A DNA stretch of 64,000 bases from Streptomyces sp. M92. GTDB taxonomy: Bacteria > Actinomycetota > Actinomycetes > Streptomycetales > Streptomycetaceae. This document shows positions 25,389-34,018 of the stretch, piece by piece. The stretch spans positions 7,323,501 to 7,387,500 of the forward strand of contig NZ_CP101137.1 in assembly GCF_028473745.1 (NCBI RefSeq). The letters run 5' to 3'. Numbering within the stretch: position 1 is the stretch's first letter; each line of letters begins with the position of its first letter. The notes under the pieces were generated by a model that was given only the letters and a program-made list of their open reading frames with translations, made no database searches and was not told the DNA's origin. A program made the translations under genes and the position numbers.

Positions 25389-26300
25389 CTAGTCGTTGCT
25401 GTTCAGGATCGCGATCAGCCGCAGGAACTCCAGGTACAGCCAGACCAGCGTCAGGGTGAGGCCGAAGGCGGCGAGCCAGGCCTCCTCGCGCGGGGCGCCG
25501 TAGGCCAGGCCGTCCTCGACCTGCTTGAAGTCCATGGCGAGGAAGCAGGCGCCGAGGATGATGCCGACGATGCCGAAGACGACACCGAGCGTGCCGCTGC
25601 GGAAGCCGAGGCCGTCACCGCCGCCGAAGACGGCGAACAGCAGGTTCACCATCATCAGGAAGACGAAGCCGAGCGCGGCCGCCATGACGAAGCCGTAGAA
25701 GCGGCGGTTGACGCGGATCCAGCCGGCCTTGTACGCGATCAGCACACCGGCGAAGACCGCCATCGTGCCGATCACGGCCTGCATGGCCGCGCCGTCGGCG
25801 ATGCGGTTGTCGACGACGCTGGAGACGACGCCGAGGAAGACACCCTCGAAGGCCGCGTACGTCAGGATCAGCGCGGGCGACGCCTTGCGCTTGAAGGACT
25901 GGACCAGCGCCAGGACCATGCCGATCAGCGCGGCACCGATGCCGATGCCGTAGGAACGGCCGATGTTGGCGTCGTCCACGGGCAGCAGCGCCCACGCGAG
26001 CGCGGCCGTCACGATGAGCGTGCCGAGCGTGCTCGCGGTGCGGATGACGACGTCGTCCATCGTCATCCGGCCGGCGCCGGCCGGCGCCTGCGGCGGCGCG
26101 CCGTGCTGCACGTCCTGCTGGGCGTACGGGTTGGTCGCGTACGGGTTCTGCGCGTACGGGTTGGCCCCCGCGGGCTGGGCATACGGGTTGCCCTGGGTGG
26201 CGACAGCGGGACCCCCGGCCTGCGGCGCGGTGTTGAAGCCCGCGTAGCCGTTGTCGCGGCTGAACCCCCGTCGCGAGAAGACCGGGTTTCTGCTCCTCAT
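25389..26300 (-). CDS. Bax inhibitor-1/YccA-family membrane protein
   Basis: This 303-residue protein has an Asn-Pro-Tyr-Ala repeat tail at the N-terminus (NPYAQ-type units, about residues 35-65), then about seven hydrophobic helices. The C-terminal stretch ILGACFLAMDFKQVEDGLAYG, followed by EEAWLAAFGLTLTLVWLYLE, is typical of the YccA/BI-1 family. Family members form pH-sensitive channels and often modulate membrane proteases; the role in actinobacteria is not established. The ATG at 26300 was chosen for AGGAG 5 nt upstream; the longer frame to 26339 lacks a site. Confidence 0.88.
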   Translation of the reverse strand: MRSRNPVFSRRGFSRDNGYAGFNTAPQAGGPAVATQGNPYAQPAGANPYAQNPYATNPYAQQDVQHGAPPQAPAGAGRMTMDDVVIRTASTLGTLIVTAALAWALLPVDDANIGRSYGIGIGAALIGMVLALVQSFKRKASPALILTYAAFEGVFLGVVSSVVDNRIADGAAMQAVIGTMAVFAGVLIAYKAGWIRVNRRFYGFVMAAALGFVFLMMVNLLFAVFGGGDGLGFRSGTLGVVFGIVGIILGACFLAMDFKQVEDGLAYGAPREEAWLAAFGLTLTLVWLYLEFLRLIAILNSND

Positions 26301-26468
26301 TTCACTCCTCCATGGCCACACTGCGCAGCCTTGGCTCAAGAGTAATGGAACGGCAAAGGAATGACCCTACTGCCTGGGGAGGATCTTTCCCTGCCCCTGC
26401 GGGTCAACACGCTACGCGGATCAGTGATTCCCCTCACGGGCGGGGTCGTGCGCGCGGCCCCTCGTCGC

Positions 26469-27644
26469 TCACCCGATCGGGAATCCGGTGTAGGCCTCGG
26501 CCAGGTCGGTCTCCGCGGCGCGCGAGGACGCGATGCGGTCCAGGCGGGCCACCTGGAGCCGGTCCTCGAAGGGGGTGGCGTCGGGAGCGCGGTGCAGCAG
26601 GGTGGTCATGTCGTACGAGAACCGCTCGGCCTGCCAGACGCGGCGCAGACAGGTCGCGGAGTAGGCGTCCAGGAGGGCCTCGGAGCCGGTCTCCCGCCGG
26701 TGTGCCAGCGCCCGCGCGAAGGTGACGACGTCCCCGACGGCGAGGTTCAGGCCCTTGGCGCCGGTGGGCGGCACGATGTGCGCGGCGTCGCCGGCCAGGA
26801 AGAGGCGGCCGTGCCGCATGGGCTCGTGGACGTAGGAGCGCATGGGGGTGACCGACTTCTGGGTGACCGGGCCGCGCCGGAGGGTCCAGTCGTCGTCGGT
26901 CTCGAAGCGGCGGTCCAGCTCCGCCCAGATCTCGTCGTCGCTCCAGCTCTCGGCGTCCGTGCCGACGGGGACCTGGAGGTAGAGGCGGGAGACGGACGGG
27001 GAGCGCATGGACAGGAGGGCGAAGCCGCGGTCGTGGCGGGCGTAGACCAGCTCGTCGTGCGAGGGGGCGACGTCGGCGAGGATGCCGAGCCAGCCGAAGG
27101 GGTACGTCCGTTCGAAGGTGCGGCTGAGTCCGGCCGGGACCGCCTTGCGCGCGACTCCCCAGAAGCCGTCGCAGCCGACGACGTAGTCGCACTCCAGGAC
27201 GTCCTCGACGCCCTCGTGCCGGAAGCGGACGCGCGGGCGGTCGGTCTCGGCGCCCTCCACGGCCAGCGCCTCGGCCTCGAAGAGCAGCGGGCCGCCCTCC
27301 TCGAGCTGGAGGGCGATGAGGTCCTTGCACACCTCGGTCTGGGCGTAGACCATGACGGACCTGCCGCCGGTCAGCCGGGGGAAGTCGACGCGGTGGCGGC
27401 GGCGGTCGAACCGCAGCTCGATGCCGTCGTGACGCAGCCCCTCGCGGTCCATCCGCTCCCCCGCCCCGGCCGCGCGCAGGACGTCCACGGTGCCCTGCTC
27501 CAGGATTCCGGCGCGCTGCCGCCGCTCGACGTAGGCGCGGTCGCGGCTCTCCAGGACGACCGAGTCGATCCCCGCGTTGTGCAGCAGGCGGGCGAGGAGG
27601 AGTCCGGCGGGGCCGGCCCCGATGATCCCGACGGTGGTGCGCAT
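26469..27644 (-). CDS. pobA: 4-hydroxybenzoate 3-monooxygenase
   Basis: This 391-residue flavoprotein hydroxylates 4-hydroxybenzoate to protocatechuate using NAD(P)H and oxygen. It shows the FAD dinucleotide fold TTVGIIGAGPAGLLLARLL, the DG motif segment CDYVVGCDGFWGVAR, and the second FAD motif LAGDAAHIVPPTGAKGLNLA. RQRAGILEQGTVDVL and YFP-like PSVSRLYLQVP match the PobA group specifically. Length is normal. No pca ring-cleavage genes lie nearby. Two dyads occur in the 150 bp upstream and may bind a regulator. Confidence 0.9.
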   Translation of the reverse strand: MRTTVGIIGAGPAGLLLARLLHNAGIDSVVLESRDRAYVERRQRAGILEQGTVDVLRAAGAGERMDREGLRHDGIELRFDRRRHRVDFPRLTGGRSVMVYAQTEVCKDLIALQLEEGGPLLFEAEALAVEGAETDRPRVRFRHEGVEDVLECDYVVGCDGFWGVARKAVPAGLSRTFERTYPFGWLGILADVAPSHDELVYARHDRGFALLSMRSPSVSRLYLQVPVGTDAESWSDDEIWAELDRRFETDDDWTLRRGPVTQKSVTPMRSYVHEPMRHGRLFLAGDAAHIVPPTGAKGLNLAVGDVVTFARALAHRRETGSEALLDAYSATCLRRVWQAERFSYDMTTLLHRAPDATPFEDRLQVARLDRIASSRAAETDLAEAYTGFPIG

Positions 27645-27695
27645 CGGTCGTCCCTTCCATGGGTCGTGCGGCGTCGTCGCCCAGTCGTTCGCCTG

Positions 27696-27711
27696 GTGAA
27701 ATTTCCTTCAC
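27696..27711. promoter_or_regulatory. Dyad upstream of pobA
   Basis: GTGAA and TTCAC flank a centre containing GAAATTTC, itself an 8-bp palindrome, about 52 bp upstream of pobA. IclR-family operators often contain GGAAA/TTTCC cores, and pob genes are commonly IclR-regulated, but the match is only suggestive. Confidence 0.35.
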
Positions 27712-27753
27712 TGAGCGCTGGGCTGAGTCTCCGGCCACGCTGCGCCGCTGTCA

Positions 27754-27782
27754 ACGGTCCGCGGTGAATCACCGCGGACCGT
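27754..27782. terminator. 29-bp perfect palindrome between FMN reductase and pobA
   Basis: Two 14-bp arms (ACGGTCCGCGGTGA and its exact complement) surround a single A. It lies 15 bp after the stop of the FMN reductase gene and 110 bp before pobA. It could terminate the reductase transcript, but no T run follows; an operator role is equally possible. Confidence 0.5.
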
Positions 27783-27796
27783 CGCGGGAGTACCGG

Positions 27797-28402
27797 TCAG
27801 CCTCCGTACGGGCGGGCGGCGCGGCCCTCGCGGAGGGTCCGGCCCCACCATTCGAGTTGGTCCAGCAGGACGGCGGCGGCCTTGGCCGGACCGCCCTCGT
27901 CGAACGGGCGGCCGTCCTCGTCGAACTTCTCCCAGGCCATGGGGAACGAGACGGTGTCGCGCAGGGTGACCGTGTGCAGCTCGGCGAAGACCTGCCGCAG
28001 CTGCTCCACCGCCCGCGCGCCGCCGGCCATGCCGCCGTAGGAGACGAAGCCGACCGGCTTGGCGCGCCACTCGGCGTAGACGTGGTCGATGGCCAGCTTC
28101 AGGGAGGCCGGGTAGCCGTGGTTGTACTCGGGGGTGACGACCACGAAGCCGTCGAGCCCGCCGACACGCTCGGCGAGGCCTGGAGCGCCGGACGGCGCCC
28201 CGTCCTCACCCAGGGAGAGCTTCAGCTCCGCCGCGAGCGCCGGCTCGGACAGGTCGATGACGTGTACGTCCATGTCGTCGCGCCGGCCCGCCTCGGAGAC
28301 GAACCACCGCGCGACGGTGTCGGCGAACCGGCCGGGCCGCACACTGCCGACGATCACGCCGATCTTCAGCGGGGACAGGGACACGGAAGGCAGGACGGAC
28401 AT
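27797..28402 (-). CDS. NADPH-dependent FMN reductase
   Basis: This 201-residue flavodoxin-like protein has the FMN phosphate-binding loop GVIVGSVRPGRFADTVA near its start, plus VVTPEYNHGYPASLKLAID and VSYGGMAGGARAVEQL, the two other flavin-contact loops. Such enzymes reduce FMN, quinones or azo dyes with NAD(P)H. The promoter is a textbook MerR/SoxR arrangement (28460-28490), implying induction by redox-active compounds. The ATG at 28402 leaves a leader of about 50 nt from the -10 element. From memory, another NADPH-dependent FMN reductase belongs to the SoxR regulon of S. coelicolor. Confidence 0.9.
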   Translation of the reverse strand: MSVLPSVSLSPLKIGVIVGSVRPGRFADTVARWFVSEAGRRDDMDVHVIDLSEPALAAELKLSLGEDGAPSGAPGLAERVGGLDGFVVVTPEYNHGYPASLKLAIDHVYAEWRAKPVGFVSYGGMAGGARAVEQLRQVFAELHTVTLRDTVSFPMAWEKFDEDGRPFDEGGPAKAAAVLLDQLEWWGRTLREGRAARPYGG

Positions 28403-28459
28403 GAGGGTTCCTCGTTTCGTGACGACCTCGGTGACGGCCTCGGTGACCGCCTGGAGAGG

Positions 28460-28490
28460 AACCTAGAAACTCAAGTTTGCTTGAGGTCAA
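28460..28490 (-). promoter_or_regulatory. SoxR-type promoter with 19-bp spacer and SoxR box
   Basis: On the minus strand the -35 element is TTGACC (28490-28485), the -10 element TAGGTT (28465-28460), and the spacer exactly 19 bp. The overlong spacer holds the palindrome CTCAAGCAAACTTGAG (28485-28470), the half-sites of the E. coli SoxR box (CCTCAAGTTAACTTGAGG). MerR-family activators such as SoxR act by twisting such long spacers. Confidence 0.8.
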
Positions 28491-28518
28491 ACGCCGGTCC
28501 GCGCGCATTGCGGGAGAG

Positions 28519-28602
28519 TGCCCGGAGCCGGACTTGAACCGGCACGCCCGCGAAGGGGCAGCGAGGTTTAAGCTCGCCGTGTCTGCATTCCACCATCCGG
28601 GC
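28519..28602 (-). tRNA. bldA: tRNA-Leu(UAA), the bldA tRNA
   Basis: The 84-nt minus-strand sequence folds fully. The acceptor GCCCGGA pairs with TCCGGGC and the discriminator is A. The anticodon stem GCGAG/CTCGC encloses loop CTTAAAC, giving anticodon UAA. A class II variable arm follows (CCCC-TTCG-CGGG core), and the T arm is GCCGG-TTCAAGT-CCGGC. CCA is not encoded. In Streptomyces the only tRNA reading UUA codons is bldA, which gates aerial growth and antibiotic production because TTA codons are confined to regulatory and accessory genes. None of the protein genes I call in this window appears to contain an in-frame TTA. Confidence 0.95.
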
Positions 28603-29019
28603 AGGCCATGGGCTCCGCGTCGAGCGCCTTGAGCCTATCGGGGCACGCCCCTCGCGCAGGGGGCAGGCGGACCGATGTTGTCTTATTTTATTGGCGCCTG
28701 AGGGGTCATCAGCTCCGGGGCCGACCCATCCTCACTCGCCAACAGCCTTGCCCGTGGTGCCCGGCCACACATGCGGAATGACGGAATTTCACCGTCTCTT
28801 CAAGGGTGCCCGCCCCGTTACGGCGTCCCGCCGCGACGCCCGTCCGTGTCAACCGGCGGGTCGGGGTCGACCGTCATCCTCAGGTAGTACACGCGCCCTC
28901 GCCGTCCGACCGAAGTCGCCCCCAGGAACGGGAACAGCGGCTGACTACACGGCGCCCCGCGGCCGGAAGGATGGAGAACGTCCCCGAACACACGCCGTAC
29001 CGACAGGAGCGCCCTTCCC
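28603..29019. other. 417-bp divergent region between bldA and the ABC cassette
   Basis: It should contain the bldA promoter (leftward) and the ABC cassette promoter (rightward). On the minus strand TAGGCT (28637-28632) is a possible -10 for bldA, without a convincing -35. A markedly AT-rich patch at 28676-28694 (GTTGTCTTATTTTATTGG) stands out. No gene was seen; frames here are Arg/Pro-rich shadows. Confidence 0.4.
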
Positions 29020-29817
<798 letters not shown>

Positions 29818-29861
29818 CCCGTCCCCGCCCTCTCGTACTCACCTCCGGACAGAGAAGACCC

Positions 29862-32390
29862 ATGTTCCGTACCGCCCTGCGCAACGTTCTCGCGCACAAG
29901 GCCAGGCTGTTGATGACCGTGCTCGCCGTGATGCTCGGTGTGGCGTTCGTGTCGGGCACCCTGGTCTTCACCAACACCATCTCCGACGCCCTGCAGAACA
30001 GCTCCGCCAAGGGCTTCGACCACGTCGACGTGGCCGTCACCCCCGAGTTCCAGGAGGCCGAGGGCGACAAGGTCGGCGAGCAGCCCGAGCTGACGCAGGC
30101 CCTCGTCGAGGACAGCGCCGGGGTGCCGGGCGCCGCCCACGCCATCGGCGTGGTCTCCGGCTTCACCGCGGTCGCCGACAAGGACGGCGACCTGATCGGC
30201 GACGGCTGGAGCACCAAGGGCGGCAACTACTGGGGCGAGAAGGACCCCCGGTACCCGCTGACCGACGGGCGCGCCCCCAAGGGCGAGGGCGAGATCCTCA
30301 TCGACTCCAAGACCGCCGAGCGCACCGGCTACGGCGTCGGGGACACCGTGCGGATGTCCGTGGACGGCCCGGTCATCACGCCGAAGGTCGTCGGCGTCTT
30401 CACCACCGACGACGGCGGTGTCGCGGCCGGCGGCAGCCTCACCCTGTTCGACACGGCGACCGCGCAGAAGGTCTTCGGCAAGACGGGCGCGTACGACGAG
30501 ATCGACGTCAAGGCGAAGGACGGCGTCACGCAGGCCGCGCTGAAGGCGGAGCTGGACAAGGCGCTGCCGAAGGGCCTGGTCGAGACCACCACCGCCCAGG
30601 AGCTGGCCGACGACCAGGCGGAGGCGATCGCCTCGTCGATGAGCGGCATGAAGCAGGGGCTGCTGGTCTTCGCCGGCATCGCGCTCTTCGTCGGCACCTT
30701 CATCATCGCCAACACCTTCACCATGCTGGTCGCCCAGCGCACCAAGGAACTCGCCCTGATGCGGGCGGTCGGCGCCTCCCGCCGGCAGGTGACGCGGTCG
30801 GTGCTGATCGAGGCGTTCGTGGTCGGCGTCGTCGCCGCGGTCACCGGCCTGCTCGCGGGCATCGGCATCGGGGCCGGGATGCGCGCCCTGATGGGCTCGA
30901 TGGGCGAGGTCGTGCCCGACGGGCCGCTGGTGGTCTCGACCGGCACGATCGTCGCGGCCCTCGCGGTCGGCGTCCTGGTGACCATGCTGGCCGCCTGGCT
31001 GCCGGGCCGCCGGGCGGCGAAGATCCCGCCGGTCGCGGCGATGAGCAGCGTGCACGCGAAGGCGACGACCAAGTCGCTGGTGCTGCGCAACACGCTGGGC
31101 GCACTGGTCTCGGGCGCCGGCATCGCGGTCGTCCTCGCGGCGACCACCATGGGCGGCTCGGACGGGCAGGCCCCGATGGGTCTGGGCGCGGTGCTGCTGA
31201 TCATCGGCGTGTTCATCCTGACGCCGCTGCTCTCCCGCCCGCTGATCGCCGCCGCCGCTCCGGTGCTGCGCGTGTTCGGCGTCTCCGGCAAGCTCGCCCG
31301 GCAGAACTCGGTGCGCAACCCGCGCCGCACCGCCGCCACCGCCTCCGCGCTGATGATCGGTCTGACGCTCATCACCGGCATGACCGTGATGGCCGGCAGC
31401 CTGCAGAAGTCGATCGACAAGATGGCGTCGGCGGCGATCAAGGCCGACTACGTGGTCTCCATGGCCAACGGCAACTGGCTCTCCCCGGACGTCGGCGAGA
31501 AGCTGGCCGGGACCGACGGCGTCACCGCCGTCAGCCCGCTGCGCAACTCCCCCGCCCGCATCGGCGGCGACACCGAGTACCTCACCGGCGTCAACGGCTC
31601 CACGATCACCGAGCTGACCGACCTGAAGGTCGAGCAGGGCGCGTTCGAGGTCGGCGGCACCGGGGTCGTCGTGGACGGCGAGACGGCGAAGGAGAACGGC
31701 TGGAAGGCCGGCTCGGACTTCACCGTCGCCTACGAGGACGGCGAGAAGCAGCGGCTCACCGTAGCGGGCGTCTACGAGGCCAACGAGATGCTGCGCGGCA
31801 TCATGCTCGACAACTCCGTCCTCACCCCGCACCTGAGCGACCCGGTCGACATGCAGGTGATGGTGAAGATGTCCGACGGGGCCTCCGCGGCCGCCAAGGA
31901 CAGCCTCCAGCAGGCGCTCGACACCAACCCGGCGATCAAGATCCAGGACAAGAAGGACATCTCCAACGAGATCGCCAAGATGTTCACGCTGATGCTGAAC
32001 ATGCTCTACGGCCTGCTGGCCATGGCGGTGATCGTGGCCGTCCTCGGTGTCATCAACACCCTGGCCATGTCGGTCTTCGAACGCTCCCAGGAGATCGGCA
32101 TGCTGCGGGCCATCGGCCTGGACCGCAAGGGCATCAAGCGGATGGTCCGCCTGGAGTCCCTGGTGATCTCCCTGTTCGGCGGGGTGCTCGGCATCGGCCT
32201 GGGCGTGTTCTTCGGCTGGGCCGCCGGTGAGCTGATGGGCTCGACGATCGCGACGTACGAACTGGTCCTGCCCTGGGGACGGATGGGCGTGTTCCTGCTG
32301 CTGGCCGCCGTCGTGGGCGTCCTGGCCGCGCTGTGGCCGGCCCGGCGGGCGGCACGGCTGAACATGCTCCAGGCGATCAAGGCCGAGTAG
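29862..32390 (+). CDS. FtsX-family ABC transporter permease
   Basis: This 842-residue permease has an N-terminal helix (LLMTVLAVMLGVAFVSGTLV), an extracytoplasmic MacB-like domain of about 220 residues, an FtsX triple-helix unit (LFVGTFIIANTFTMLVAQRT with LALMRAVGASRRQV), a central helix pair, a second extracytoplasmic domain, and a C-terminal FtsX unit (VLGVINTLAMSVFERSQEIG with LRAIGLDRKGI). The duplicated FtsX architecture is usual for actinobacterial stress-response permeases. No binding protein or two-component gene is adjacent. The transcript ends at the hairpin 32449-32478. Confidence 0.92.
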   Translation: MFRTALRNVLAHKARLLMTVLAVMLGVAFVSGTLVFTNTISDALQNSSAKGFDHVDVAVTPEFQEAEGDKVGEQPELTQALVEDSAGVPGAAHAIGVVSGFTAVADKDGDLIGDGWSTKGGNYWGEKDPRYPLTDGRAPKGEGEILIDSKTAERTGYGVGDTVRMSVDGPVITPKVVGVFTTDDGGVAAGGSLTLFDTATAQKVFGKTGAYDEIDVKAKDGVTQAALKAELDKALPKGLVETTTAQELADDQAEAIASSMSGMKQGLLVFAGIALFVGTFIIANTFTMLVAQRTKELALMRAVGASRRQVTRSVLIEAFVVGVVAAVTGLLAGIGIGAGMRALMGSMGEVVPDGPLVVSTGTIVAALAVGVLVTMLAAWLPGRRAAKIPPVAAMSSVHAKATTKSLVLRNTLGALVSGAGIAVVLAATTMGGSDGQAPMGLGAVLLIIGVFILTPLLSRPLIAAAAPVLRVFGVSGKLARQNSVRNPRRTAATASALMIGLTLITGMTVMAGSLQKSIDKMASAAIKADYVVSMANGNWLSPDVGEKLAGTDGVTAVSPLRNSPARIGGDTEYLTGVNGSTITELTDLKVEQGAFEVGGTGVVVDGETAKENGWKAGSDFTVAYEDGEKQRLTVAGVYEANEMLRGIMLDNSVLTPHLSDPVDMQVMVKMSDGASAAAKDSLQQALDTNPAIKIQDKKDISNEIAKMFTLMLNMLYGLLAMAVIVAVLGVINTLAMSVFERSQEIGMLRAIGLDRKGIKRMVRLESLVISLFGGVLGIGLGVFFGWAAGELMGSTIATYELVLPWGRMGVFLLLAAVVGVLAALWPARRAARLNMLQAIKAE

Positions 32391-32448
32391 GCCGAACAGG
32401 CCGAGCAGCTGGAGTGACGGTACGGCCGGGCAGCCGGCGCGTACGAGG

Positions 32449-32478
32449 AGGGCCCCGTTCCGTCCGGAGCGGGGCCCT
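32449..32478. terminator. Bidirectional hairpin terminator
   Basis: AGGGCCCCG pairs with CGGGGCCCT, with additional inner pairing of TTCCG and CGGAG. It lies between the ABC permease gene and the convergent methyltransferase gene. Confidence 0.8.
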
Positions 32479-32497
32479 TCGGCGTCGCGGGGGCCGG

Positions 32498-33799
32498 TCA
32501 GTGCCAGGTGCGGGCGCGCAGCGGCAGGCCGGAGCCGCCCGCCTCCGGGGTCTTCACCGCCAGGACCTGGTTGACGCCGATGCGGTTGCGCTCGAAGGAG
32601 AGCGCGCAGGCGGCCATGTACAGCCGCCACACCCGGGCCCGGCCGGGGCTGACCAGCCGGAGCGCCGCGGCCCACTCGGACTCCAGGTTGGCGACCCAGC
32701 GGCGCAGGGTGAGCGCGTAGTGCTCGCGGATCGACTCCACGTCGCGCACCTCGAACCCGGCACGCTCCAGCTGGGTCACGGTGGTGCCGAGCGGGGCCAG
32801 TTCGCCGTCGGGGAAGACGTAGGCGTCGATGAACTCGTCCACGTCGTAGGCCGACTCGTCCCGCTGGGGGCGCCGCGCGATCTGGTGGTTGAGCAGCCGC
32901 CCGCCGGGCCGCAGGAGCCGGTGGAGGTCGATGGCGTACTCCAGGTAGCGCTCGGCACCCACGTGCTCGGCCATGCCGATCGAGGAGATGGCGTCGTACG
33001 GCCCGTCGGCGACGTCCCGGTAGTCCTGGACGCGGATCTCCACCCGGTCGGTCAGGCCCTCGTCGGCGACGCGCTTGCGGGCGTAGGCGGCCTGCTCCTG
33101 GGAGAGGGTGACGCCGACGACGCTCACGCCGTGTTCGCGGGCCGCGTGGATCGCCATGGAGCCCCAGCCGCAGCCCACGTCGAGCAGGCGCAGGCCGGGC
33201 CGCAGGCCGAGCTTGCGGCTGACCAGTTCGAGCTTGTCGCGCTGGGCGTCCTCCAGCGTGCCGCCCTCGGCCTCCGGTGCCTGCCAGTAGGCGCAGGAGT
33301 AGACCATGGACGGGCCGAGGACGAGCTCGTAGAAGTCGTTGCCGACGTCGTAGTGGTGGCTGATGGCGCGTCGGTCGCTGCGCTTGGTGTGCAGGTGGCC
33401 GCGGGCCCGGCGGACCTCCTCCGGCGGCGGGGAGGGCGGCAGCGGCGGGCCGGCGAGCCTCACCAGGCCGCGCACGGCGGCCCTCACCTCGGGGTCGCGC
33501 AGCGCCCCGGCGAGCGTGCGGGCGTCCTCACCGCGCTCCCAGATCAAACCGGCCATCAGTTCGAGGGCGGTGTAGAGGTCTCCGTCGATGCCGAGGTCGC
33601 CGGCCACCCAGGCGCGGGCCAGGCCCAGTTCGCCCGGTTTGAACAGCAGCCGGCGCAGGGCCCGGCGGTTGCGGACGACGAGGACGGGGGCGCCCGGCGG
33701 GCCCGCCTGCGAACCGTCCCAGGCGCGGATACGCACCGGGAGGGGCGCTCCCAGCAACTGTTCGAAGAGGTTCTGCAGCCGCAGCGCGGCATCAGCCAT
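32498..33799 (-). CDS. Cyclopropane-fatty-acyl-phospholipid synthase-like methyltransferase
   Basis: This 433-residue SAM-dependent enzyme has motif I LLDVGCGWGSMAIHAA and the following SAM-binding acidic turn in GVSVVGVTLSQEQ. ISHHYDVGNDFYELVLGPSM is the phospholipid-binding signature of CFA synthases, and SIGMAEHVG and GGRLLNHQIARRP are also typical. Such enzymes transfer a methylene or methyl group to unsaturated membrane acyl chains. The N-terminal 100 residues (LFEQLLGAPLPVRIRAWDGS) match the family's non-catalytic domain. Start ATG at 33799 just after GGAGGT. Monocistronic. Confidence 0.88.
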   Translation of the reverse strand: MADAALRLQNLFEQLLGAPLPVRIRAWDGSQAGPPGAPVLVVRNRRALRRLLFKPGELGLARAWVAGDLGIDGDLYTALELMAGLIWERGEDARTLAGALRDPEVRAAVRGLVRLAGPPLPPSPPPEEVRRARGHLHTKRSDRRAISHHYDVGNDFYELVLGPSMVYSCAYWQAPEAEGGTLEDAQRDKLELVSRKLGLRPGLRLLDVGCGWGSMAIHAAREHGVSVVGVTLSQEQAAYARKRVADEGLTDRVEIRVQDYRDVADGPYDAISSIGMAEHVGAERYLEYAIDLHRLLRPGGRLLNHQIARRPQRDESAYDVDEFIDAYVFPDGELAPLGTTVTQLERAGFEVRDVESIREHYALTLRRWVANLESEWAAALRLVSPGRARVWRLYMAACALSFERNRIGVNQVLAVKTPEAGGSGLPLRARTWH

Positions 33800-33946
33800 G
33801 GCGTACCTCCGTGACGAGCGATCCCGGAATGTCCATCACCACGTAAACACCTGGGAGCCCGCCGTACAGTCCCCGGCGCGCGTTATGACTCGGCAAAATA
33901 CTTGTACACACCACGAGTTCTGTCGCCGGGTGTGCGCGGGCAACGC

Positions 33947-33986
33947 GAAGGGGCCGCCCGCACCACGGATGGCGGGCGGCCCCTTC
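33947..33986 (-). terminator. Hairpin terminator after ndh
   Basis: GAAGGGGCCGCCCGC (33947-33961) and its perfect 15-bp complement (33972-33986) lie 32 bp beyond the ndh stop. It separates ndh from the methyltransferase promoter. Confidence 0.85.
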
Positions 33987-34018
33987 GGGGGACTGCTACG
34001 GCCGGCGGCGACCGGAGG

